This document shows positions 35,614 to 44,627 of a stretch of DNA of 64,000 nt, piece by piece. The translations under genes and the position numbers were made by a program. Under the pieces are notes generated by a model, which made no database searches, was not told the origin of the DNA, and was given only the letters and a program-made list of their open reading frames with translations. Source of the stretch: Amycolatopsis solani (lineage in GTDB: Bacteria > Actinomycetota > Actinomycetes > Mycobacteriales > Pseudonocardiaceae). The stretch's first letter is position 1. Each line of letters starts with the position of its first letter. The stretch is taken from assembly GCF_033441515.1 (NCBI RefSeq), contig NZ_JAWQJT010000004.1, positions 434,001 through 498,000 on the forward strand. The letters are read 5' to 3'.

Positions 35614-36129
35614 GTGACCACGTCAACCGAAAGGGCCGTCCTGGCCGGCGGCTGCTTCTGGGGCATGCAGGAGCTGTTCCGCCGTCAGCCCGGGGTGATT
35701 TCGACCCGGGTCGGTTACAGCGGCGGCGACGTCCCCCACGCCACCTACCGCAACCACGGCACGCACGCCGAGGCCATCGAGGTGGTCTACGACCCCGCGC
35801 AGACCACGTTCCGCGACCTGCTCGAGTTCTTCTTCCAGGTGCACGACCCGACGACGAAGAACCGCCAGGGCAACGACATCGGCCTGAGCTACCGCTCGGC
35901 GATCTACTTCGAGAACGACGAGCAGAAGCGGATCGCCGAGGACACCATCGCCGACGTCGACGCGTCGGGGCTGTGGCCGGGCAAGGTCGTCACCGAAGTC
36001 CGCCCGGTGGGCGATTTCTGGGAGGCCGAGCCGGAGCACCAGGACTACCTGCAGCGCATTCCGAACGGGTACACCTGCCACTTCGTGCGCCCGGGCTGGA
36101 AGCTCCCGAAGCGCGAGAAGACCGCCTGA
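35614..36129 (+). CDS. msrA: Peptide-methionine (S)-S-oxide reductase MsrA
   Basis: A 171-residue MsrA with the catalytic motif GGCFWG (Cys14), the substrate pocket GYSGG and the conserved [17 protein letters not shown]. It reduces S-sulfoxides of methionine in oxidised proteins using thioredoxin. AAGGAG lies 7 nt before the GTG at 35614. The recycling Cys common near the C-terminus of many MsrA proteins is present only as TCHFVRPG, so a one- or two-cysteine mechanism is possible. Followed by a strong hairpin terminator. Divergent from a TetR-family gene. Confidence 0.95.
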   Translation: MTTSTERAVLAGGCFWGMQELFRRQPGVISTRVGYSGGDVPHATYRNHGTHAEAIEVVYDPAQTTFRDLLEFFFQVHDPTTKNRQGNDIGLSYRSAIYFENDEQKRIAEDTIADVDASGLWPGKVVTEVRPVGDFWEAEPEHQDYLQRIPNGYTCHFVRPGWKLPKREKTA

Positions 36130-36146
36130 CGGTTCACCCGGCATCG

Positions 36147-36182
36147 AATGGCCCCTCCGCCGATCTCGGCGGAGGGGCCATT
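36147..36182 (+). terminator. Strong hairpin terminator after msrA
   Basis: A 17-bp perfect stem, AATGGCCCCTCCGCCGA (36147-36163) with its complement at 36166-36182, over a 2-nt loop and followed by TTTGCCG. Very stable; intrinsic terminator likely. Confidence 0.85.
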
Positions 36183-36448
36183 TGCCGTTTCAGACCGGAA
36201 AAGATCACCCGAACGGCGGTGATCCGCCATCAGTCCTCAGTGGACGATCGGCGGATCGAATCCCAATGGCGAGAAATGTCCTTTTTGGGAAATATTGCGT
36301 CCGGTAGATAAGACCGTACGTTAGTCGCTTGTTCACGAGCCTTCGGCGCCGGATCCTGATTTCCGCCAAGCAGCACCGTTTTTCCCGTCCCCCGTTCTCG
36401 GCCCGGCCTGCACCGGGCCGGTTCGCCCTGCCCGGAGGAGATCCTTCG
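36183..36448. other. AT-richer intergenic leader before the M4 protease gene
   Basis: This stretch is less GC-rich than its surroundings, especially 36270-36330 (GAAATGTCCTTTTTGGGAAA and GTAGATAAGACCGTACGTTA). No gene is visible. It probably contains the promoter and a long 5' untranslated region for the protease; I could not fix a -35/-10 pair. GGAGGAG at 36434-36440 is the ribosome-binding site. Confidence 0.5.
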
Positions 36449-38725
36449 ATGCACCTGAGACGTCCCATCGTCTTGGCCGCGAGCGGCGCGCTGATAGCCG
36501 CGATGTGCACGACCACCGCCGCCCAGGCCCAGCCCGCCGCCCCGAACGCCACCACCGACGCCCAGACCCTGGCCGTCAACGCGGCGGCCGGCCTGGTCGC
36601 CAGCAAGCCCGCCGCGCTGCACGCCAGCGCGGACGACGTCTTCCTGGCCCAGAAAGCGATTTCCTCGACCAACGGGCTGAAGTACGTCCCCTACGAGCGC
36701 AGCTACAAGGGCCTGCCGGTCGTCGGCGGCGACTTCGTCGTCGCGACCGACTCGGCGGGCCAGGTGCTGGGCACCTCCGTCGCGCAGGACCAGACCATCA
36801 ACCTCGCCTCCACCGCCGCCAAGGTCTCCAAGGCCGCGGCCGAGGCGACCGCCCGGCAGCAGCTGTCCGCCGTGGACAGCGTGAGCCCGGCCCAGCAGGT
36901 CGTCTTCGCGCTCGGCACGCCGGCGCTGGCCTGGAAGAGCACCGTCGTCGGCCGCGACGCCGACGGCCCGAGCCGGCTCGACGTCATCGTCGACGCCGCC
37001 ACCGGCAAGGTGCTCAAGACGCAGGAGCACGTCCTCAACGGCGACGGCACCAGCGCGTGGAACGGCCCGAACCCGGTCCACCTCGACACCACGCACTCGG
37101 GCAGCACGTACTCGCTGAAGGACCCGACGATCACCAACACGTCCTGCCAGGACGCGGCCAACAACACCACCTTCAGCGGCACGGACGACCTCTGGGGCAA
37201 CGGCACCGCCAGCAACCGCGAAACCGGTTGTGTCGACGCGCTGTTCGCCGCCCAGACCGAGAACAAGATGCTCTCGCAGTGGCTGGGCCGCAACAGCTTC
37301 GACGGCAGCGGCGGCGGCTGGCCGATCCGCGTCGGCCTGAACGACCAGAACGCCTACTACGACGGCACCCAGGTCCAGATCGGCAAGAACACCGCCGGCG
37401 GCTGGATCGGCTCGATCGACGTCGTCGCGCACGAGCACGGCCACGGCATCGACGACCACACCCCGGGCGGCATCTCCGGCGCGGGCACCCAGGAGTTCGT
37501 CGCGGACGTCTTCGGTGCCTCCACCGAGTGGTTCGCGAACGAGCCGTCGCCCTACGATGTGCCGGACTTCCTCGTCGGCGAGCAGGTCAACCTGGTCGGC
37601 TCCGGCCCGATCCGCAACATGTACAACCCGTCGGCGCTGGGCGACAAGAACTGCTACGACAGCTCCGTCCCCAACGGTGAGGTGCACGCGGCCGCCGGCC
37701 CCGGCAACCACTGGTTCTACCTGCTGGCCGAAGGCACCAACCCGACCAACGGGCAGCCGACGAGCAGCACGTGCAACAGCTCCACGGTCACCGGTCTCGG
37801 CGTGCAGACCGCGCTGAAGATCTTCTACAACGCGATGCTGCTCAAGACCACCAGCAGCTCGTACCTGAAGTACCGCACCTGGACGCTGACCGCGGCGAAG
37901 AACCTCTTCCCGGGCAGCTGCACCGAGTTCAACACCGTCAAGGCGGCGTGGGACGCGATCTCGGTGCCGGCGCAGTCGGCCGACCCGACCTGCTCGGCGA
38001 CCGGCACCGTCACGGTGTCGAACCCGGGCAACCAGTCGACCGTCACCGGTGCTTCGGTGAACCTGCCGCTGTCGGCCAGCGGTGGCACCTCGCCGTACAC
38101 CTGGTCGGCCACCGGCCTCCCGGCCGGCCTGTCGATCAACGCCTCCACCGGCACGATCTCGGGCACCGCGACCACCGCGGGCACCTCGAACGTCACGGTG
38201 ACGGCGAAGGACGCGGCGAACAAGACCGGCACGGCGTCGTTCACGTGGACCGTCGGCACCACCGGCGGCTGCTCCGGCCAGAAGATCGTCAACGGCGGCT
38301 TCGAATCGGGCAGCGGCAGCTGGACCGGCACCACCGGCGCGATCGGCCAGTGGGGTTCGCAGGGTGAGGCCGCGCACGGCGGCACCTACAGCGCCTGGCT
38401 GGACGGCTACGGCTCCACCCACACGGAGTCGGTCGCGCAGTCGGTGAGCATCCCGGCCGGCTGCCACGCCAGCCTGACGTTCTACCTGCACATCGACACC
38501 GCGGAAACGACCACCACCACCGCCTACGACAAGCTGACCGTCGCCAACGGCAGCACGACGCTGGGCAGCTACTCCAACCTGAACAAGGCGTCCGGGTACG
38601 CGCTCAAGACGATCGACGTCTCGTCGGCCGCCGGCGGCACCCTCGCGCTGAAGTTCACCGGCACCGAGGACAGCTCGCTGCAGACCTCGTTCGTCATCGA
38701 CGACGTGGCTGTGACCCTGAGCTGA
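36449..38725 (+). CDS. Secreted M4 (thermolysin-like) neutral zinc metalloprotease
   Basis: A 758-residue exported protease. Signal peptide (1-about 28, ending AAQAQ); FTP/PepSY propeptide (about 40-200); M4 catalytic domain (about 205-510) with HEHGH zinc ligands at 328-332 and the third ligand Glu in TQEFVADVFG (349); an Ig-like putative-adhesion domain (about 518-610, SGTATTAGTSNVTVTAKD); and a C-terminal beta-sandwich (about 615-758) starting IVNGGFESGSGSW. The propeptide acts as inhibitor and chaperone and is cleaved outside the cell. GGAGGAG lies 8 nt before the ATG. Monocistronic with a strong terminator; probably a nutrient-scavenging exoenzyme. Confidence 0.94.
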   Translation: MHLRRPIVLAASGALIAAMCTTTAAQAQPAAPNATTDAQTLAVNAAAGLVASKPAALHASADDVFLAQKAISSTNGLKYVPYERSYKGLPVVGGDFVVATDSAGQVLGTSVAQDQTINLASTAAKVSKAAAEATARQQLSAVDSVSPAQQVVFALGTPALAWKSTVVGRDADGPSRLDVIVDAATGKVLKTQEHVLNGDGTSAWNGPNPVHLDTTHSGSTYSLKDPTITNTSCQDAANNTTFSGTDDLWGNGTASNRETGCVDALFAAQTENKMLSQWLGRNSFDGSGGGWPIRVGLNDQNAYYDGTQVQIGKNTAGGWIGSIDVVAHEHGHGIDDHTPGGISGAGTQEFVADVFGASTEWFANEPSPYDVPDFLVGEQVNLVGSGPIRNMYNPSALGDKNCYDSSVPNGEVHAAAGPGNHWFYLLAEGTNPTNGQPTSSTCNSSTVTGLGVQTALKIFYNAMLLKTTSSSYLKYRTWTLTAAKNLFPGSCTEFNTVKAAWDAISVPAQSADPTCSATGTVTVSNPGNQSTVTGASVNLPLSASGGTSPYTWSATGLPAGLSINASTGTISGTATTAGTSNVTVTAKDAANKTGTASFTWTVGTTGGCSGQKIVNGGFESGSGSWTGTTGAIGQWGSQGEAAHGGTYSAWLDGYGSTHTESVAQSVSIPAGCHASLTFYLHIDTAETTTTTAYDKLTVANGSTTLGSYSNLNKASGYALKTIDVSSAAGGTLALKFTGTEDSSLQTSFVIDDVAVTLS

Positions 38726-38750
38726 CGCTGGAACACTGAACCGCTGAAGC

Positions 38751-38777
38751 GGGGAGACCGGGCTGCCCGGTCTCCCC
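38751..38777 (+). terminator. Intrinsic terminator after the M4 protease
   Basis: Perfect 12-bp stem GGGGAGACCGGG (38751-38762) / CCCGGTCTCCCC (38766-38777), CTG loop, followed by GTTTCTTCGTCTT. Confidence 0.9.
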
Positions 38778-38808
38778 GTTTCTTCGTCTTCCGGGGGAGA
38801 ATCGCCGC

Positions 38809-39318
38809 ATGGACACCGAAGAACTGCGCGCGACTCAGGCCCCGCTCAAGGACAGGTACCGCGAAACTCCGGAAAGCGCGCTCGTCACGCTGCACGCCGA
38901 CGCCGAACTGGACGGTCTCGGCATCTCGTGCAAGGTCGAGACCGGCCGCGCGGTCGTGGAAGCCGGCCTGCACCCGGCCACGGGCGGCGACGGCACCTTC
39001 GCCTGTTCGGGCGACATGCTGCTCGAAGCGCTCGTGGCGTGCGCCGGGGTGACGCTGCGGGCGGTGGCGACGTCGCTGGGCCTGGCGGTGCGCGGTGGCC
39101 GCGTCCGCGCCGAGGGCGACCTGGACTTCCGCGGCACGCTGGCCGTCGCGAAGGACGCGCCGGTGGGCTTCCGCGCGATCCGGCTGTCGTTCGACCTCGA
39201 CACCGACGCCTCCGATGACCAGCTCGCCACGCTCAAGAAGCTGACCGAGCGCTACTGCGTGGTGTTCCAATCGTTGCGGACGCCGCCGGAGTTCGAGGTA
39301 ACGCTTTCGGCGAATTGA
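38809..39318 (+). CDS. OsmC/Ohr-family protein
   Basis: A 169-residue member of the OsmC superfamily, small thiol-dependent peroxidases or related proteins. The central motif with one conserved cysteine is LVACAGVTLRAVATSLGL (about 75-92), and the second cysteine is in TERYCVVFQSL near the C-terminus. The spacing is typical of the YhfA-like OsmC branch. Organic hydroperoxide reduction is the usual role, though many members of this branch are uncharacterised. No obvious ribosome-binding site; GAGAAT ends 6 nt before the ATG, so the mRNA may be leaderless. Confidence 0.88.
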   Translation: MDTEELRATQAPLKDRYRETPESALVTLHADAELDGLGISCKVETGRAVVEAGLHPATGGDGTFACSGDMLLEALVACAGVTLRAVATSLGLAVRGGRVRAEGDLDFRGTLAVAKDAPVGFRAIRLSFDLDTDASDDQLATLKKLTERYCVVFQSLRTPPEFEVTLSAN

Positions 39319-39396
39319 TTCCTCTCCGGGAGAAACCCGGAGGACAAAGCGGACAGCGTGGCCTAGCTTGTCGGTGTCACCGGAAGGGGAGCCGAC

Positions 39397-40371
39397 ATGC
39401 CACAGCCGGAACCGGACGTCGCCGTCCAGGTACGCGGGCTCGTGAAGACCTATGGTTCGACGCGCGCGCTCGACGGCGTCGACCTCGACATCCCGGCCGG
39501 GCGCGTGCTCGGCCTGCTCGGCCCGAACGGGGCCGGGAAGACCACCACCGTCCGCATCCTGACCACGTTGCTGCGACCGGACTCCGGCGAGGCGCACGTG
39601 GCCGGCTACGACGTCCTGACCCAGCCCGACGAGGTGCGGCAGCGGATCGGGCTGTCCGGGCAGTACGCGGCCGTCGACGAGAACCTCACCGGGTTCGAGA
39701 ACCTCTACATGGTCGGGCGGCTCTACGGCCGCCGGAAACCGGCGGCCCGCTCGCGCGCCCGGGAACTGCTGGCGCGGTTCGCCCTCGAAGACGCCGCCGA
39801 CCGGCCGGCGAAGGGCTATTCCGGCGGCATGCGGCGGCGGCTCGACCTGGCCGGCGCGCTGGTCGCGGAGCCGACCGTCGTCGTCCTCGACGAACCGACC
39901 ACCGGCCTCGACCCGGGCGGGCGCCTCGACACCTGGGGCGTCATCAAGGAATTGGTCGCCGACGGCACGACCGTGCTGCTGACCACCCAGTACCTCGAAG
40001 AGGCCGACCAGCTCGCCGACTCGATCGTGGTGATCGACCACGGCCGGGTGATCGCCCGCGGCACGTCCGACGAGCTCAAGGCGCAGATCGGCGGCGAGCG
40101 GCTGGAGCTGGTCGTCGCCTCCGCCGCGGACCTGCCCGCCACGCTCGCGGTGCTGCGCGAGGTGGGGACCGGCGAGCCCACGGGCGACGACCACACGCGC
40201 CGGGCCGAAATCTTCGTCGACACCGGCCCCAAGGCCCTCATCGAAGCCCTGCGGCGGCTCGACGGTCAGGGCATCGCCGTCCAGGACGTCGCCCTGCACC
40301 GGCCGACCCTCGACGACGTCTTCCTGTCCCTGACCGGCCACGGCGCTTCGGCTGAGGAGGTGGCGAAGTGA
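39397..40371 (+). CDS. ABC exporter ATP-binding protein (DrrA-like)
   Basis: A 324-residue ATPase. Walker A is GPNGAGKTTT (about 46-55), Q loop in GLSGQYAAVDENLTG, ABC signature YSGGMRRRLDLA, and Walker B VVVLDEPTTGLDP; the C-terminal extra domain (about 225-310) is typical of the DrrA drug-export subfamily. AAGGGGAG precedes the ATG. Overlaps the permease gene by 4 nt. DrrAB-type transporters export drugs or lipids; substrate unknown. Confidence 0.94.
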   Translation: MPQPEPDVAVQVRGLVKTYGSTRALDGVDLDIPAGRVLGLLGPNGAGKTTTVRILTTLLRPDSGEAHVAGYDVLTQPDEVRQRIGLSGQYAAVDENLTGFENLYMVGRLYGRRKPAARSRARELLARFALEDAADRPAKGYSGGMRRRLDLAGALVAEPTVVVLDEPTTGLDPGGRLDTWGVIKELVADGTTVLLTTQYLEEADQLADSIVVIDHGRVIARGTSDELKAQIGGERLELVVASAADLPATLAVLREVGTGEPTGDDHTRRAEIFVDTGPKALIEALRRLDGQGIAVQDVALHRPTLDDVFLSLTGHGASAEEVAK

Positions 40372-41171
40372 ACACGCTCGCGAAGAGCATTTCCGACGGC
40401 GGCATCATCACCTGGCGCAACCTGGTGAACGTCCGCCGCAACCCGGACTGGCTGATGGCCGCGACCCTGCAGCCGATCATGTTCGTGCTGCTGTTCGCCT
40501 ACGTCTTCGGCAACGCGATCGGCGGCGAGGCGGGCGGCGCCGCGTACCGCGAGTTCCTCATCGCGGGGATCTTCGCCCAGACGGTGGCGTTCAACTCGGC
40601 GTTCACCGTCATCGGCTTCGCCAACGACCTGCAGAAGGGCATCATCGACCGGTTCCGCTCGCTGCCGATGTCGCGGATCGCGGTGGTCCTCGGCCGCACG
40701 ACGTCGGACCTCGTGGTCAGCGTGGTGGCGCTGGTCGTGATGTCGCTGTGCGGGCTGCTCGTCGGCTGGCGCATCCGCGGCAGCTTCGCGGACGCGGTCC
40801 TCGGCTACCTGGTGATGCTGATGTTCGCGTGGGCGCTGTCGTGGGTCGGCGCGCTGATCGGCCTCGCGGCCCGCAGCGTCGAGGTCGCGCAGAGCGCGGG
40901 CCTGATCTGGATGTTCCCGCTGAGCTTCATCTCCTCGGCGTTCGTCCCGACCCAGACCCTCCCCGGCTTCCTCAAGGCGATCGCCGAGTGGAACCCGTTC
41001 ACGGCGGTGATCAACGCGACGCGGGACCTGTTCGGCAACCGGTTCGGCCCGGCGCCGACGGGCTGGCCCGCCGAGCACGCGGCGCTGTACTCGATCCTGT
41101 GCTGCATCGCGATCATCGCGGTGTTCGCCCCGCTGGCCACGGCCCGCTACCGCCGGGTGGCGAGCAAGTAG
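40368..41171 (+). CDS. ABC-2 type permease (DrrB-like)
   Basis: A 267-residue membrane protein with six predicted transmembrane segments, typical of the ABC-2 drug exporter fold (PIMFVLLFAYVFGNAIGG near 35; GLIWMFPLSFISSAFVPTQT near 180; final IAIIAVFAPLATARYRRV). GTG start overlaps the ATPase stop (GTGA). Together the two genes form a minimal exporter. An inverted repeat at 41175-41207 terminates the operon. Confidence 0.93.
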   Translation: MNTLAKSISDGGIITWRNLVNVRRNPDWLMAATLQPIMFVLLFAYVFGNAIGGEAGGAAYREFLIAGIFAQTVAFNSAFTVIGFANDLQKGIIDRFRSLPMSRIAVVLGRTTSDLVVSVVALVVMSLCGLLVGWRIRGSFADAVLGYLVMLMFAWALSWVGALIGLAARSVEVAQSAGLIWMFPLSFISSAFVPTQTLPGFLKAIAEWNPFTAVINATRDLFGNRFGPAPTGWPAEHAALYSILCCIAIIAVFAPLATARYRRVASK

Positions 41172-41174
41172 GAC

Positions 41175-41207
41175 CGTCCGAAGAGGACTACGTCAGTCCT
41201 CTTCGGA
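41175..41207. terminator. Bidirectional hairpin terminator
   Basis: Perfect 14-bp stem GTCCGAAGAGGACT (41175-41188) and AGTCCTCTTCGGAC (41194-41207). It lies between the convergent permease gene and deazaflavin nitroreductase gene, overlapping the end of the latter. Confidence 0.8.
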
Positions 41208-41609
41208 CAGTTCCACGATCGGGATGACCCGGCGGGCCTGCCGGGCCTTCTCCCGGTGCTCGGCCAGGAACGGGTACTGCCGCTCCAGCTCCGCCCACGC
41301 CCGCACGTAGTCCGCGCCCAGCAGCGGCAGCGCCTCGCCCTCGAACTCGCGGCCGTCGGTCTCGACCTTGACCCGGGAGTCGTCCGCGAGGTTCAGGTAC
41401 CAGTCCGGGTGCCGGGGCGCGCCGACGTTGGAGGCCACCACGAGCAGCCGGTCGCCGTCGCGGTGGACCATCATCGGGACCGTGCGGGGCTCGCCCGTGC
41501 GGCGGCCCGTCGTCGTCAGCAGCACCAGGCGCTCACGGTGCATGCCCTCCACCTCGCCGCCCGCGCGGAACTGCCGGATCACCCGGCGGTTCGTCTCCTG
41601 GACGTCCAT
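41193..41609 (-). CDS. Deazaflavin (F420)-dependent nitroreductase family protein
   Basis: A 138-residue split-barrel protein of the DDN/Rv3547-like family that uses F420H2. Hallmarks: N-terminal NRRVIRQFRAGG, LLTTTGRRTGEPRTVPMM with the phosphate-binding residues, and VASNVGAPRHPDWYLNL. The ATG overlaps the stop of the upstream membrane-protein gene (TGATG), so the two form an operon. Members reduce quinones, nitro compounds or biliverdin-like substrates; the natural substrate here is unknown. C-terminus lies in the terminator stem. Confidence 0.93.
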   Translation of the reverse strand: MDVQETNRRVIRQFRAGGEVEGMHRERLVLLTTTGRRTGEPRTVPMMVHRDGDRLLVVASNVGAPRHPDWYLNLADDSRVKVETDGREFEGEALPLLGADYVRAWAELERQYPFLAEHREKARQARRVIPIVELSEED

Positions 41610-42145
41610 CAGCGGTCGTAGTACCGGGTCGGCGGCTCCTGCTGCGTCCACTGCTGCTGCGTCGGCGGCGGGGCCGCGCTCTGCCGGCGCCGGTGCAGGG
41701 TGCGGGCGCTGGCCGCCATGCTGTTCACCACCATGGCGATCGCCAGGCCGAGCACCAGGTTGATCACGGCCGTCGCGATCTTGGCGCTCGGGGCCACCGT
41801 GAGGGTCAGCGGCAGTACGACGGCGATCAGCGTGACCAGCACCATGATCCAGCCGAAGAACTGGGACGGCGCCGGCGTCGCCACGCTCAGCAGGTGCATC
41901 AGCCCGGTGGCGAGCAGGGCCACCGCGGCGGCGACCAGCGCGTACGTCGTGGTGCTCGCGTTGCCCCAGACGCCCTCGCCTTTTGGGGCGAGCACTTCGA
42001 CCTCGAAGATGCCCCGCGCGATCAGCAGTCCGACCACCGCGAGCAGGGCCGCGACCACCGCCGTCGCGACGCCGCCCGCCCACAGCCGTCGGGCGTCGAT
42101 CCCCGGGCGGACGTCCTGGGGCTGGTTCCCGTAGTAGTCGGCCAT
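41609..42145 (-). CDS. DUF6069-like multi-pass membrane protein
   Basis: A 178-residue membrane protein with four hydrophobic helices (GGVATAVVAALLAVVGLLIA; YALVAAAVALLATGLMHLL; FFGWIMVLVTLIAVVLPLTL; AVINLVLGLAIAMVVNSMA), and cytosolic or extended Pro/Gln-rich tails. It matches the general DUF6069 layout. Divergent from the Ser/Thr kinase by 126 bp; overlaps the deazaflavin reductase downstream. Function unknown; co-transcription suggests a link to redox or quinone chemistry. Confidence 0.8.
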   Translation of the reverse strand: MADYYGNQPQDVRPGIDARRLWAGGVATAVVAALLAVVGLLIARGIFEVEVLAPKGEGVWGNASTTTYALVAAAVALLATGLMHLLSVATPAPSQFFGWIMVLVTLIAVVLPLTLTVAPSAKIATAVINLVLGLAIAMVVNSMAASARTLHRRRQSAAPPPTQQQWTQQEPPTRYYDR

Positions 42146-42271
42146 CAGAGCCTTCCTGGGTCGGGTGCGCCTCTCCCCCCGATTGTCCCCCGTTTCGGCC
42201 CCGGACGCGATTTGCGCGGGAGTGCGTTCTTCCGACGTTTGCCTTTCACGCGATCGGGGTACAACTGGCGC

Positions 42272-43984
42272 GTGTCCGACGAAGCCGGGAGAACGGGGCG
42301 CCCGACGGTGGGCGACTCGGACGACGTCACGTGTGCTCGCTATGTCCTCGGCGAGTTCACCACCACCCCGCGCCAGGACCCGGACGACGAACGGCCACCG
42401 GACCTGCTGGCCGGCCGCTACGAGATCGGCAGGCTGATCGGCAGCGGCGGCACGGCCCGCGTCTACCGGGCTTATGACGTCCGGCTGGGCCGCGAGGTCG
42501 CCGTCAAGATCTACGCGTGGGAGGCGCTGCCGCTGGACCAGCGGCGCCGGCTGCGCGAGACGACCATCCAGGCCAGCATCAGCCACCCCGGCGTGGTGGC
42601 GCTGCTCGACAGCGGCAGCGAGAACGGCCGGACCTTCCTGGTGATGCAGCTGGTGGAGGGCGAGAACCTGGCGGAGCGCCTCCTCGGCGGCCCGATGCCG
42701 GCGGCGGAGGTGACGGCACTGGCGGACGGCTTGGCCGAGGCCCTCGCCCACGTCCACGCCCGGCGCGTCGTCCACCGCGACCTCAAGCCGGCCAACGTGT
42801 TCCTGTCCGAGACCGGCCCGCTGATCGGCGACTTCGGCATCGCGCACGTACTGGACACGACGCACATCACGGGCACGGGCGTGGTCCCGGGCACGGCGGC
42901 GTACCTGGCCCCGGAGCAGGTCGGCGGCGAACCGGCCGGCCCACCGGCGGACGTGTACGCGCTGGGGCTGATCCTGCTGGAGTGCCTGACGGGCGAGCGC
43001 GAGTACGCGGGCACGATGATCGAGGCGGCGATGGCCAGGCTCACCCGCCCGCCGCGGATCCCGGAGCACGTGCCGCCCTCGCTGGCGCACACGATCCGCC
43101 GCATGACCCGCCGCGAGCCGGGAGATCGCCCGACGGCGGAGGAGGTCCGGCGGATGCTGCACGAGCCGGCCCCGGTGACGGCGCTGGTGCGCCGCCCGTT
43201 GTGGCGCCGCCGGCTGGAGGCGGTCGGATCGGCGGAGGACTTTGCGGCTGGGGCGGGGTTGGCTGGGGCGGGAACAGGCTCGCTCGGTGCGGACTCGGCT
43301 GGCGCAGGATCCGCCGGCGCGGGACCGGGCGGCACGGGCTCGCCCCGCGCGGGATCCGCCGGAACAGGCTCGCTCGGCGCGGGCTCAGTCGGTGCGGGCT
43401 CGACCGGCGCAGGATCCGCCGCCGAGTCGACCGGCGCGGCGTCGACCGGCGTGGGCCCGGCCCCCGCAAGGTCCGTCGGCGCGGGCTCAGTTGGTGCGGG
43501 CGCGGCCAGCGCAGGATCCGCCGCGGCCGAGTCGATCGGCGCGGGGTCGATCGGCGCCGGATCGGCCGGCGCAGGATCGCCCAGCGAGGGCGAATCCACC
43601 CACCGCAACACCACCACCCTCGCCACCCGGATCTCCGACCCTCGCCCCGCCCGTCGGCGTCGGCTGGCCGTTGCCGGGGTGCTGGCCCTGATCACCCTCG
43701 GCGCGCTCGCCGCCACCCTGCTCACCCGGGGCGGCGACGCCGGGACCACCACCCCCGCGCAGCCGCCCGCGCCCGTGGCCACCTCGCCGTCCGCCACTTC
43801 CGCGCCGCTCGCCGATCGGGGGACGCCCGATCCGCAGCCGCCGCCCGCCGGCTCGCCGTCGCTCGAGCCCGCCGTCGTCACCCGCCCGACCCCCGCTCGC
43901 CCCGCGCCGCCGCCCGCAAGCAAGCCCGGCAAGATCGGGAAGGGCGAAACCCGGGGCAAGGGGAAGGGCCACGGAGACACCTGA
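42272..43984 (+). CDS. Transmembrane Ser/Thr protein kinase (PknB-like)
   Basis: A 570-residue receptor-like kinase. Kinase domain about 48-300: Gly-rich loop IGSGGTARV (56-64), Lys79, catalytic HRDLKPAN (168-175), DFG at 187-189, activation loop with TTHITGTGVVPGTAAYLAPE. A Gly/Ala/Ser-rich repeat region follows (about 325-440). One transmembrane segment (about 465-485) and a Pro-rich extracellular tail without PASTA domains. TACAAC lies exactly 6 nt before the GTG, so the mRNA is probably leaderless. Substrates are not evident; no phosphatase or FHA gene is adjacent. Confidence 0.92.
   Translation: MSDEAGRTGRPTVGDSDDVTCARYVLGEFTTTPRQDPDDERPPDLLAGRYEIGRLIGSGGTARVYRAYDVRLGREVAVKIYAWEALPLDQRRRLRETTIQASISHPGVVALLDSGSENGRTFLVMQLVEGENLAERLLGGPMPAAEVTALADGLAEALAHVHARRVVHRDLKPANVFLSETGPLIGDFGIAHVLDTTHITGTGVVPGTAAYLAPEQVGGEPAGPPADVYALGLILLECLTGEREYAGTMIEAAMARLTRPPRIPEHVPPSLAHTIRRMTRREPGDRPTAEEVRRMLHEPAPVTALVRRPLWRRRLEAVGSAEDFAAGAGLAGAGTGSLGADSAGAGSAGAGPGGTGSPRAGSAGTGSLGAGSVGAGSTGAGSAAESTGAASTGVGPAPARSVGAGSVGAGAASAGSAAAESIGAGSIGAGSAGAGSPSEGESTHRNTTTLATRISDPRPARRRRLAVAGVLALITLGALAATLLTRGGDAGTTTPAQPPAPVATSPSATSAPLADRGTPDPQPPPAGSPSLEPAVVTRPTPARPAPPPASKPGKIGKGETRGKGKGHGDT
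43243..43590 (+). repeat. Coding GAGS repeats in the kinase linker
   Basis: Imperfect pentapeptide-like codon repeats (GCGGGCTCGNCCGGC type) encode (G/S)AGS(A/T/V/I)GAG units between the kinase domain and the transmembrane helix. This implies an extended, flexible, possibly recombination-prone linker. Confidence 0.8.
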
Positions 43985-44199
43985 GCGGGACCTCCGGCGC
44001 GCGGATCCGGGCCGAACGGCCCTAGTGACGAAAAGCATCGGAAACAACCGCGAACCGCATTTCCCGAATCCGGACTCGAAGCAATAACGACCGGTAACCG
44101 GGACGCCTCCGACCTCGACACATCCCGTGTGCCGAACACGCGGGCACCACCGCCGGGAATCCCCGTCCTGGCCGGTTCGACGAAATTCCGGAGGTCTGG

Positions 44200-44490
44200 A
44201 TGACTGTCCACGCTGCCCTCGCGCGGCCCCTTGCCCACACCCCGCGCGGGCGGCACGCCAAGCCGCGTCCCGCGTGGCACCGGGTGGCCGTCCGGGCAGT
44301 TTTCGCCGCCTCCCTGCTGATCATCGCCGGGGCGATCTGGCCGCCGGCGGTGCTCGCCGGGCTCGTGCTGCTCGGCGCGGGTGTCGTGAAACTGCGGTCC
44401 GCCGGCCGGCAGGTCGACGCCATCCTCGCCGAAGAACTGACCGTTCGGGAAAGGGTTTTCGAAAGTGCCGAGCCCGTCGAGATTTCCTGA
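44200..44490 (+). CDS. Small membrane protein, 96 aa
   Basis: A basic N-terminus (about 1-30) is followed by two hydrophobic segments (VRAVFAASLLIIAGAIWPPA and LAGLVLLGAGVVKL) that may form a helical hairpin, then a short acidic tail (AEELTVRERVFESAEPVE). No family recognised. GGAGG lies 5 nt before the ATG. It precedes the protease operon by 137 bp and may or may not be related to it. Confidence 0.75.
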   Translation: MTVHAALARPLAHTPRGRHAKPRPAWHRVAVRAVFAASLLIIAGAIWPPAVLAGLVLLGAGVVKLRSAGRQVDAILAEELTVRERVFESAEPVEIS

Positions 44491-44627
44491 CGGCACCCCA
44501 TTTTCCACCGCCACAAAACTGCTCCTCGGCAAAAGGATGACGTCACTGGTGGCCACCGCCGCGGCGGGAGTAGAACCGGTCGGGCACGGCCACCGCCGCG
44601 TGAGGCGTCCAAGATTGGGGTGTCATC

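Noticed and set aside
42511..44556. Long minus-strand frame opposite the Ser/Thr kinase
   Set aside because: Pro/Ala/Glu-rich shadow of the GAGS repeats and kinase codons; no domain.
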